Assembly (NCBI GenBank): GCA_013398955.1
Contig: VWPU01012279.1
Span: forward strand, 62,001 to 126,000
Source: Callaeas wilsoni
Taxonomy: Eukaryota; Chordata; Aves; Passeriformes; Callaeidae
DNA: 64,000 bases
Reading direction: 5' to 3'
The position numbers and the translations under genes were made by a program. This document shows, piece by piece, positions 36,741 to 47,142 of this stretch. Below the pieces are notes generated by a model that was not told the origin of the DNA, ran no database searches, and worked only from the letters and a program-made list of their open reading frames with translations. The stretch's first letter is position 1. Each line of letters begins with the position of its first letter.

Positions 36741-37061
36741 TTGCGACCTTTCAGTACTTAAAGGGGGCCCATAAGAAAGATGGAGGCAAACTTTTTAGCA
36801 GGGCCTGTTGTGATAGGACAAGAAGTAATGATTTTAACTAAAAGAGGCTTGATTTATACTACATATAAGGAAGAAGTTTTTCACAATGAGGGTGGTAAAA
36901 CACTGGAACCTGTCCAAATAGGTGGCGGATGTCCCATGCCTGGAAACATTCAAGATCAGGCTGGACTGATCTAATTGAAGATGTCCCTGCTCATTGCAGG
37001 AGAGTTGGACGGGAGGACCTTTAGAGGTCCCTTCAAAACTAAACTATTGTATGATTCTATC
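36741..37061 (+). mobile_element. CR1 LINE, 3' fragment
   Basis: A plus-strand CR1. 'gacctttcagtacttaaag' and the CCATAAGAAAGATGGAGG block near the start are followed by 'gggcctgttgtgatag' and 'gaggtcccttc'-type 3' UTR blocks ('gaggacctttagaggtccct'). It ends in TGTATGATTCTAT at 37049-37061, the canonical tail. It is the sense counterpart of the copy at 3402-4345. Confidence 0.95.
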
Positions 37062-37658
37062 AGAAAAGGTAATGAGTGGTCTGGAGTGGAGCTGACTGCA
37101 CAGAAAACCTTGGCATAATGCATGATAAAGAGCCTGTCAGGCACTGTGTTCCTGAATCTGGGAAAGATGCGTGCAGGAGTGATTACCATCCAAAGACATG
37201 ATGTTTCAGTGCGAGCTGCTGAAGCCCTCTCACAGACTGACCTATGCTAAGCACTGGCAGAAGAGCAGGTCAGATTTCAGTTTACCTCTCTGGTGAGAGC
37301 CCTGAATTGTCATTTCCCACATTAGTGTGTGTGAGCACATGCTTGCAGTCCATGGTAATTTTGATGCACCTACAGTGTCCCAGGATTGCCAGGAGCTAGG
37401 CCAAGCACAGCCTTAGCACAAACTGTTGTGCAGGCAGCTGAAAGCCATTTCCTCTATAGTCAAAGGACACTCAGAGATCCACAAATATTGGCCATATACT
37501 TTTATAATGTCCCTTGGTCGAGTTGTGGGGGGGTTTATGAAAAAAAATACTTGAAATATCTCAAATATATTAAAGAGGTAGTGCCTAAATTGTATAAAAT
37601 TACATTAAAATACATTAAATAAATACTGTAAACATTATATTTAAAATGCAAATATAGG
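37062..37658. other. Unassigned non-coding DNA
   Basis: Short stretch between two oppositely oriented CR1 fragments. The end (37550-37650) is AT-rich with imperfect repetition of an ACATTAAA-like unit. No gene is seen. Confidence 0.45.
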
Positions 37659-37753
37659 TCATAGAGTCATAGAAACTGAGCATGGTTTGAGTTGGAAGGG
37701 ATATCAAAGACCATCTAGTTCAAACTCCTGTACTGTGGGCAGGGACACCTGTC
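37659..37753 (-). mobile_element. CR1 LINE, short 3' fragment
   Basis: Reversed CR1 tail (TCATAGAGTCATAGAAACTG) and 3' UTR ('gtttgagttggaagggatat', 'agaccatctagttcaaactc', 'gggcagggacacctg') on the minus strand. It is truncated after about 95 bp. Confidence 0.92.
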
Positions 37754-38649
37754 CAAGATAAACAGTTTATAGTAAAGCAGTAATCTCAAAATATTAAATT
37801 CTGTAGCACTTCTTAAGAAGAAAGCTCTCTCCCAGCCAAATTGTTTAGTGTTTTAAGAGCCATTTTTGTCAGTCTCTCTAACCTGACTTCTATTGAGTCA
37901 CTAAAGCACTCAGTTTTGAAACTATTGCCAAAAGATCTTTTGAAAATCTGTTCTGGTTTACAAGCTCCATCTATTGCTTTGTATCTGAGAGGATCATTGT
38001 CACTTCTGTCTCACAAATTTCTAACTAATAATTTGCTTTCATACCCCAGTATTTCACAGTAGCATGGAAAAAACCATTCTGCCAGTGTGATATTTATGCA
38101 TTCACAGAAGTTTTTACTGCAGCTTGGTATAGAGACAAATATAGTAGTTGAACCCAAATAGAAGAGTTTTGTCTAAGAATGCATATAGCTGCTTCTGCCT
38201 CAAGAAAGGTAGTGGTCCTTTTCCGTTCTTTTCTTTCATCATCCCTGCAGTTTTCTGAGGGTAGCTTGGGACTTGATGTCTTGCTAAGCACATCACAGCA
38301 GTGTTGTTACCACTATGTCCTTCTGTGGGATAGCTTTAAGCTACAGGAGGCGGCCTCCAGGCTGCACAGTCCTATTTGTCCATCCGGAACCTTGTCTGCT
38401 TGGTCTCCCGGCCTGTCTCTCAGGAAGGTGATGGAAACCCTGGCTCCACCCCCAGCGTCTCCCATCAGCATGTGTAAAATGTGAGAGATGGCTAATAATT
38501 TCCTGTGTTAGCATTTAGAAAAGGAGAGCTAATTGTTTTTACCAATGAGACAACAGAAGATATTTAATTGGCATAACATTTTAAATCCAATTTGGAATTG
38601 GGGTAGGACATGTCCTCTAACACAAGTTTGTCCCAGAACCTGCTAGGAC

Positions 38650-39088
38650 TGATGCCTTAGGATTTTTGCTTTTATATTTTTTTATATTTGTAATCTTGCA
38701 ATTCTTTACTCTATAACTCTGAACTCCATATAGAGTGTTAGTTACTGCTTTCCCATTTTTGTCAGACACAACAATGCCTGAGAATCAAGGACACCTTACT
38801 GTTTCAGGCCCCGAGAAATGTAAACAAAAGTGAGTTGGGGGGGAGCAAACTAAGAGAATGGGACTCCACTGCCTGAAGCGGTAATTGGACAATTAACCTC
38901 TGATATGCAAATGGACAAAACTTATATCTGTCCCAAAAACGTGTGACTGTCGTCCATCCTGGGTGTAGTCTGTGTGAGACTCCTGCACTGCCCAAGGTGT
39001 GCCCTGTGAAGGCCTTTCAATAAATACCTGCCCTTTATCCTTTCACTCTGTCTAGCCTCTGTTCCAGGTCAGCCTCTACAAGGCATCA
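38650..39088 (+). mobile_element. Solo LTR of an avian endogenous retrovirus, copy 1
   Basis: A complete 439-bp LTR bounded by TGATGCCTT and AAGGCATCA, a perfect 9-bp terminal inverted repeat. GGAC flanks it on both sides (38646-38649 and 39089-39092), a 4-bp target-site duplication. It contains an octamer ATGCAAAT (38905-38912), a TATA-like TATATC (38923-38928) and AATAAA (39019-39024), so transcription would run on the plus strand. No primer-binding site or internal region follows, so it is a solo LTR left by LTR-LTR recombination. A related copy lies at 63430-63879. Four-bp duplications are typical of gammaretrovirus-like (ERV1) integrases, which is inference. Confidence 0.9.
38905..38928 (+). 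promoter_or_regulatory. Octamer plus TATA promoter core of LTR copy 1
   Basis: The octamer ATGCAAAT lies about 10 bp upstream of a TATATC element in the U3 part of the LTR. The same order is kept in the sister copy (63697-63716). Octamer sites bind POU-domain factors (Oct-1/Oct-2 family). Promoter use is inferred. Confidence 0.45.
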
Positions 39089-42000
39089 GGACAATGACAC
39101 TGTTGTTACATCACAAGCACACAGTCTTTTTCACTCCATGCTGCAGCTCCAGAGAATAACCCCTCAGGAGTATAATATTCCCCAGCACTGTAGTTGGGCA
39201 TAATATCAAAAGGAATTTAAAAACAAGACCAGCATTCTCAGGTTCCGCGTATCTTCCTACAGCACTAAGGGATTGCTACCTTCTTCACATCTGGTTCATA
39301 ATTAGACACTCCAGGCCTTTCTGGCACAGAGAGAAGACGGTTGTTAGTCATGTGATCAAAGGCTAATCACCAGAATCACAAAGGCCTGGCAAAGAGCAGA
39401 TGAACAATGGAGCAGAGGAGCCCTAGAAAGGCAATAATGGCGCATGCTGAAATGACTGCTCTGAAAACTAACCAAGGAGAAGACTTCATCCATCACATCT
39501 GGTGTGAAACTCACCAAGACAATTTAACTGAAGAAGCTATCTCCCAGAAGACCTTGAAGACTGCCAGGGGTTATTGCCTACAAGGACACAGGACTCACTA
39601 CGGGACACTGGGAAATGCCCTTACTGTGTCAGGGCTTAAGGAGACCATGGGAATATATGACACTTATGGGATATTTAGGGGATGAAACAAAGGAAAGGCT
39701 TCAAGGTAGATTGGGAAGGAAGAAGCAAGTGAAAATGGAGATAAATGGGTAAAAAAGCAGCTGGTTATGTGTAAACAGGTTGTTAGTACAGTTGCCCAAC
39801 TGAGCTCTGTGCTTCCTCACCACAATCTAATTGATACTCTGGTTTAATCCTGTTTACAATGATCTTCTGGTCTTAGTAGAAATATGTGAATGCTAGTGAG
39901 TTTCAAGATGGACTTGCAGAAAAGTAGGATGAGAGGTGGGTATATCAGCAACAAGAGCAGGAAGGTAAAACTCCACATCTAATATATCTGGGTAGCAGCA
40001 CATGCAGAGATCAGGAAAGCTCTGACCTGCTATCAGAATGATCCAGAATGTGTTTTTATATATATACAACATATAAAATACACGTGTCTTTTCCACTTGT
40101 TGTCTTCAATCCTAATCAGTTGGAGAGGAGGAACAGCACTGGGCTTTTTGTGAGTGCTGTGTGTTTATGTGGGTGTTGGGAAGGCAATGTTTCTATATGT
40201 GAAGCTGGCTCATATGTGCATGCGAGCATGTGTTCACTGGCTGGACTTAAATATCAAAATGCCTTTCTGACTTCAAAGTTCAAAGACAAGTGAGATATAG
40301 TAAATGTTTATAGATATCTGAATACGTGTAATGCATACATAAGCTTTGAGAGATCAGAATGAAAGCGAGACCGCAATACAGACACCCCTGGTTGGTGCGT
40401 TATACCAGTGTGCATACTGCTCTATAGCAGCAGTTTTCTCCTGGCCACCATGTTCTGTGCCATTTAATAACATTTTGGAGAGCTTCCTCACCAGAAGGAA
40501 AACCCTCTGAACCTTTGGTAGAGTTGAGCTGGGGTCCTGAGACTGCAGACAAAGCAAACTGCAAGCAGAGGATGCCAAGAAGCAGCTCTTCAAAAAATTA
40601 TCTTCATCCTGCTGCAGAATTATGAAAACCACCTCAACTGCTCATGCTCTGTTATCTCTATACCTGAGCAATATTCCTCTATGTGTTAAAAGAGAAAGTG
40701 GACTCTTTTACAAGCCTTTTTTTCTTTTGCTGAGAGAAGGCTTCTTTTTTTGACTGGGAGCTTATGCCTGGTTTTGTGGATGGAGATGGAGCTCTGACGT
40801 GATTGTCGACACTTTATATTCATTGGGTATTATCTCACAAGAAAAGTATCATTTTTCCATTATACTCTTTTCAAGCCTGGCAGGCTTGTGCAGTGATTTC
40901 TTATTACAATGAAGTCTTTTGAAAAAAGGATGAGGATTCTCCCCTCTCTGTTCACTCTCTCCATACTATTTTTAAATTTTTGAAAAGCTTGGAAAAAACA
41001 TATTATAGGTAGTAAGGCCTGTTATTGGAGTTTCTCAGAGAGGCAGCTTTGAAGATGTGTTTTTGAAATACTGTCCTTTTTTTCATTAATAATGGAAGCT
41101 ATCCAGGAGTAAATCAAAACTTGAGCAACAAGTATGAAAAACACAATTGTCTTTACCCTGAAACAAATTGCAAGCCTTCTGGTCCTACCCTTGCTTTTCC
41201 ACCAGCCGTCAGGCTCTGCTGTTGTACTGTCTGGTCCTTTCATAACTCTCAAAGCCAACAAGAAAAATCACATTTCATTTCCAAAATGAATTTCAGGTCA
41301 AATCGAGCTCCTAAGATTAGTCTCCATCACTCCTTCCTGAGCACTAGTGGCAGCAGCCTGTGTAACCTTTCCCAGTATTCATTTCACACGTTTGAAAGTA
41401 CACAGATGGCCAATTATGCCAGTGACTGCACTGAATTATTATGTATAATTAGAGATGGGAGCAAGATTCTAAGATGAGAAAAAGAGGTCTGATTCTATCA
41501 GGCTTGTGGATTTATGGGCTTGGAGAAGGCAGCTGTTTCTTCTCCATCTGTACGTGTAGTGCTTCAGCACAGACATTTTACAAGCCATTCATGTCATGAA
41601 TATAAGCAGGGGCTAAGGAGGTGGTGTGAGGCATAGGGGAGGAGGTGATGCACTGCTGCCAGGAGCCCAAAAGTGGGTGGCGGACGCCCTCCGAGGAGCA
41701 ACAAAGGAGAGCTCAGCATGTGGCCAGGGCTGCTTCACAGCACAGACAGGGAGATGCACAGGACACTGTTTTTCCTCTTCATAACTCTTCTTGACTGCAA
41801 GGTGTAGATTGCTCAGCTTCTTGCCAAATATTTCAGATTGAGAAGAAAAAAAAAAACCAACACGATGAGAAAAAGGAGGCAGCATTATTATTTATATAAA
41901 TAAGATGGCTGAGGAGTAAGCCCACTTCTCCTCCCACGTGATCTTGAGATGAATTAGTGGCATTCACTGCTACACTGCTAGGTTCTGTGAGAAACACAAG

Positions 42001-43106
42001 ATTGCACTTTTCATTTTAGGGTCGGGTGGAAAGACTTGACTGTGAAAATTCAAAGCTTTTTAGACAGCTGCAAAGTCTGAATTAATACTAAAAGAATTAT
42101 ATGCAGACTGGTATTTTGTTCTCTTCTTTCAAGTTTACTCAAGTAAAAAAAGTAATTAATTCTTCAAGCACAGTTGAACCTTGACTATTTTACAGTAAAA
42201 ACTGGGTGACTCACTGGAACCTGCTAAGTTTTTTGAACTCATGAGCATGAAATCAATGAATAGCAGAAATTAATGCTTTGCAAACCATACTTATTTTCAG
42301 TTGATAACTTTCGTTTAATGTCATTTCAGATACTTTGGACTTTCTAATCAGTCACCAAAATACAATTAAGGTATATTTTATAAGAAATGACACCTCAAAA
42401 GACAGCCCACAAAAGACACTGAAATGAGGGACAGATTGTTGATTTTATGAACCATCTAGAAAGTGGATGGAAGGTGCTTGACAACTACTTTTTAAATCAA
42501 ATGAGCTACTGCTTCTTCTATATATTTTGCAATACTGGCACATATATTTAATGCAGCAAAATGTTAAATATTTGACAAAGCTCACTGAAGATTGTTTGCC
42601 GGGTATATTTTTAAAATTTCTATAGCAAGAATTTAAATGTATTTTTCTCTGCATTTTTTTTTGCAATATTCAATTTCCTCCCTACTTGGTCAAATAAGGC
42701 ATTTTTCAGCCAATGGACTTATCAAAATACTTCCTTAAACTTCCTTTCCATTTCTGAGGTCTGATCTTTGAAGAGCCATTACAAACATTTTAATGCTGTA
42801 TTTATGAAAAATATTTACTATGAAAAATAAGATATAAGGAACATCACAGTTTTAAGGTGAACAAGTTTAAAAAATCATGATAGAAGAGCAAACCTCAGAA
42901 AAAAGCAATACATGTGATACATGCGTGTCAAGTACTGTGTTGTAGTCAATCTTGTTAATATGTAGAAACATGTACATAATTCTTCCTTCCATGACAAATC
43001 TGATAAGAGCAATCTTAAACATTTAACACCCAAGCATCTCCTTACTATGCACATAATGTAATAATCCCCATAGATAAATAATATATCCAAACCCAAAAGC
43101 AATTAC
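39089..43106. other. Unassigned non-coding DNA
   Basis: No supported gene. A moderately GC-rich portion at 39300-39700 has a 92-codon open frame (39407-39685) with no recognisable domain; it could be a decayed retroviral piece, but nothing confirms it. An inverted pair of TGTAAACAGG/CCTGTTTACA (39770-39779, 39849-39858) is listed separately. The remainder is AT-rich, with a small CpG-containing section at about 41620-41760. Confidence 0.4.
39770..39858. repeat. Spaced inverted repeat with forkhead cores
   Basis: TGTAAACAGG (39770-39779) and CCTGTTTACA (39849-39858) are perfect 10-bp reverse complements separated by 69 bp. Each holds the GTAAACA core typical of FOX-factor sites. It may be coincidence, an old element's ends, or a paired binding site. 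Confidence 0.5.
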
Positions 43107-43200
43107 AGAGAGAGAAATAAAACAAAACAAACCAGAAAACCAAAACCAAAACAAATAAGCAAACAACAAAATAAAAGAAAGAAGAAAGAAAGAACCGAAA
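43107..43200 (+). repeat. A-rich low-complexity tract
   Basis: Imperfect AAAAC/CAAAA units followed by GAAA/AAGA units form a 90-bp A-rich tract with almost no T on this strand. It is simple-sequence DNA. Confidence 0.85.
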
Positions 43201-46200
43201 TTCCAAAACTCTACAGTGTCAGCATGACTTTTATATGGGTCTAAAGCTTGTTAGATGCTTTCGGAATTGCTACTGTTGCTGAGTATTATCAGTGGGCTCC
43301 ACTTACACAGGTTCTGCCTGCATACTGACAATAACCAGTTAAAGCTCTGCTATTTAAGTGTCTCATTGTTTCTTATTCTTTCCCTTCCTCTCTGAGTTTA
43401 AGATCATGAAGTAACTATTCTCATAACAATAGCTGAAGTAATTATCTGTTCCAAACATCATTAGATCAGCTAAAAAAGAGTGCGGCCAAAACAGCTTTAT
43501 GCCACACTTCAAATATTGCCCAGCTTAGCCTTCTTCTTTCGTGTAGAGCCATAGAGCCAATAGTCCAAGCTTTCACTGTGATCCAGAGGTTATTTTAATG
43601 CTCAAAGAGATGGTTTTCCATCCAGAGATGGAAATCTCTGCCTTAGTTTCCATGAGAGCCTTTTGCTTCTGGCTTCCCTGTCAGGATATCCTGGTGAATA
43701 TCCAGGTATGGCCCAAAAAGGGAAACAAAATAACCGGAGCTGGTCAGAAGACTGTCTTTTGTTCCAACTTGCTTTATTTTTGAAAGAAAAGCAAAGCTAT
43801 GCTGGGCTGGACACAAAAGCTAACAATCAGAACATTTTTGTGGGAGGGAAAAGCCTGAAAAAATTCTGCTTTGGAAGGATGTGGGCATTTTTAAAGCTTG
43901 TTTCCTGGGCTGTCCAGCTCCTCTGGCTGCCCGCTATGTAGGCAGGCTCCCACAGAGCTGAAAGCCTGCTCTGCAGAGAGAGATGGGCAGAGGGCATGAG
44001 GGAGAAACCCTGAAACCTGCTGACTACCACGAAGAGAGACCAACCTAGCGACCGCTGCTCTCTCCTTCACTGGGCTGATATGGAGACCCTGGGCAGCAGA
44101 TACCCAGCTAACCAGCAATCTACTCTCCTGGTGACCAAGAGGCTGCCGCCACCAGGAAGGCCAGCATTTGGGATGAGATTTGCAGAGACAGACAGCCAAG
44201 AGAGCTCAAGAACCTCAACTCCAGTGACAACTTGAGTTACATATTGCTCAGACAGCGGTTACCTATTCCCTGCAACCACCAGCTGGGGGACTTGGAAACC
44301 CCAGCCTACCTCCAGCTCACCAGAAACAAGCAGAGACGTTGAATAAAATCAAAGAAGAGGTTGAACTGGCAGAAGAGTTGGCTTGAGGAATTATTTTCCA
44401 ACAAATTGTCATTTTTCAATGGAAATTAATTTCATAACGAAGCTCTTGGTCACCCCCATAACCTATAAACTGAGACTGAGCGATAGGCTTAGCATATGTA
44501 CTTTTAAGGGAAAAATGAGCTTTGATTAGTTTCAGGGAGCATCACTGTGCCAGAACCCACCAGCTGTTCGCTGGCCAAGAACCTACCACGGGAAGCAGGC
44601 GTGGGCAGTGGGGTGCACAAGGTCTCTTGCAGCAGGGATCTGCAACCGCCTGTGCTCTCTTACTAGAGAGGGTGTGACGGTTTGATGAGTTAAAAAGCTG
44701 GGGTGAACAGTTTTGTTCATTAGGAACCTGATATGTTCTGGAAGAGTTATCACACAGCTGGTAGCAGTCTCTGAAAGTTTCAACAAAACAGTTGTTTGCT
44801 GAAGAAAAAAGAGATGACTATGTGTCTGGTCATGTTGTTCCTGTTTAAATTAGATCAACTGCACCTGGACATTTCAAGATTTGAGGTGAATTTTTTCCTG
44901 ATGCTATTAACTGCCCAAATGTGGCCCAAGACAAAAATTAGGACTAAAGCTTTAGAATCATTAGATTTGCTGCCTGAAAACAAGTGGTCATTTATAAACT
45001 ATCTAGCAATGGAGATACATTTAGCAGAACCTGACATCCTTCTGCTATACTTTATACAAGTTAGCAAGAACTCTAATACCCCATATTTCTTGTTTCCAAT
45101 ATTTTATATCTATTTTTATATTTTTTTGTTACTTTCTTTTTTTTTCTCAAAGGGCTAAGATAAGCATATCAAATACATGTATTTTTAGCTTAGGCCTCTG
45201 ATCACATTCTTGCAGGACAAAGGAATTGTAGAACAGCTTGCAAATATTATGTTACTTCTTTTAGTTGTCTTTATGCAATTTTGGATTAGGCTTTCAGTAT
45301 CTACCTGCAGGGAATTCGTGCTGAGCCATAAAAGCCTACTAAAGCAGTGACTGGTGAGGCGCTAAAAATACCTTAGTCTGAAATAGCTTGTTTCAGCTCT
45401 TTATCAAGCACTAAGAAAAGTGTGCTGCCTAATATCTTACAGGAGAAGGATAATTTCCAGAGGACAAATACAATACCTCTGGAAGTGATAGAAGGAGAAA
45501 AAAGAGAGTGTGACAAGCTAAGCACTGGATGTCCACTTTCATAAAAGCAGAAGATCTTCACAGCACAACTCTAATACAGCTAAGAGAAGCTACCCTGGAA
45601 AAGGTAGTCCCACTTCAATGTTCTTGTTCACAAACTTGGCTTGCACTGGCCGTTCTCTTATTCCCTTCTCTAGGTCAACTTCATATTTCCTCTTCCTCCC
45701 TCTGTGCTTCATCATTTCATCTCCCTATAATTTCTCAGACATTATTTTTAATGATTTCTCACCTGTTCTCCTCTCTCACCTTCTGATCCTCTCTCCTACT
45801 AATGTGCTGATACATCAGTGATTAATTAAGCTTCAGTCTTCAGCTTTGGTTCATTTGTCCTTCTCTCCCATCATAAGTCTTTCCCTTCCAATCCTGATAC
45901 CTGTTTCCCTTACTTCTGCTCCCATGCTGCAGAGTGGACTATCTTCCCTCATGTGTATTTCAATTGACATGTTTTATTTTGACTATCTTCTATCTACCTC
46001 TGTTTCTCTAATTTAGCTGACAGCTGAGTCAACATCAACAACTCAATATATTTTTACTTCTTAGACCTACTCACAGGCAGTCCTGTTGCACGAAACACAG
46101 CTGGGGTTTTCTGACCCTTCCTTGCCTGTCACAATCCAGGGAGCTCTTTCTCTCATAATACAGAATTGTTAAATGGTTTTTTTGGTCTACAATTTACCAA

Positions 46201-47070
46201 TTCTTCATGTCTGTTTGTAAGTATTGATGTGACATATAGTGTCATTAGAAATAAATCATGCCTGTCGGCCTTAGCTTTTCAGGAATTACAATAAGACATA
46301 ATCAGCTCAAGATACAGATACAGCTACAACTCCAGGTCACTGTTGTCAGTTTTTGAGATGAAATTCAGAGTGATTCTGTGAGACTGATTTAGAGATACAG
46401 AGCTTATATCTAAATAAAAATATTTAGAGACTTTTAAAGAGAAAAACACCGAGGACTGTCTATAATTTTCAGTTCAGATCTCAAGCTTGGGTTGGAAACA
46501 CAATTTAGTGGGAGTCTATCTACCTTTACTTGCAATTATTCCTTCCAGAAGTCAAGCAGTGGATATGAAATACCATCAGTCATGAAAATCAGTAATTCTC
46601 ATACAGCAACTCTTTTACCTGTCATTATATGGTGTGACACGATTTAAACCTGAGTTTTTAGCTAATCAGAAACTATTCTCCTCATTTTTTCCCACCATCT
46701 GATGTTCCTACACTTCAGAGGCAATGCATTATGCAGCAGACTTTAACCAAAATAATGTGGCTGGCCAGGTAAGGTAGCAGCAGCAAAAATTATGTCTGAT
46801 GCTTTGACTATAATAATTATTCAGAAAGACTGAACTTAAAACAGCCTAAACTGGTGAGTGCTGAGTGGCTGTTGCTCTAGCACGTCAGGCCTTCAAGTGA
46901 AAAAAGAGCAGGTTGTGTAATTCACACGTTATTATTTATATTATTAATAATCTTCATTTGTCTGAGTATTTCTGGTCAGGAAAGTGTCTGGGAGATTTGA
47001 CAGCCCAAAGTTTGCCTGTTTTGTTTCATTTCCACAGGACTTGAGGCCTGAGCAGCCACAGACACCTACT
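43201..47070. other. Unassigned DNA with a GC-richer block
   Basis: The portion 43890-44790 is clearly GC-richer than its surroundings and reads like decayed mobile or retroviral DNA. Near its end, TGTGACGGTTTGATGAG (about 44669) resembles the start of some avian LTRs, but no second terminus or tail was found. The flanks are AT-rich and featureless apart from a candidate exon at 46719-46768. Confidence 0.35.
46719..46768 (+). other. Exon-like island (50 nt), low support
   Basis: A pyrimidine-rich acceptor ending in CTACACTTCAG precedes 50 nt that end in GCTGGCCAG followed by GTAAGG, a near-consensus donor. Two of three frames are open. I recognise no protein. It could be an exon of a non-coding or coding transcript, or chance; strong pairs of splice sites do occur at random at this window size. 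Confidence 0.15.
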
Positions 47071-47142
47071 TACCTGCTCCAGGTGACCCTGATCTCCAGT
47101 GGTCCCTTCCCACTCCAGCTAATCTGTGATTCTGCGATTCTG
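47071..47142 (+). mobile_element. CR1 LINE, terminal 3' fragment
   Basis: Plus-strand CR1 end: 'cctgctccaggtgaccctg', then 'gatctccagtggtcccttcc' and tail units CTGTGATTCTGCGATTCTG. Only the last 70 bp or so are recognisable. Confidence 0.85.

Noticed and set aside
38804..38995. Minus-strand frame shared with 63596-63808
   Set aside because: The similar peptides arise only because both positions lie in copies of the same LTR, antisense to it. This is not a conserved gene.
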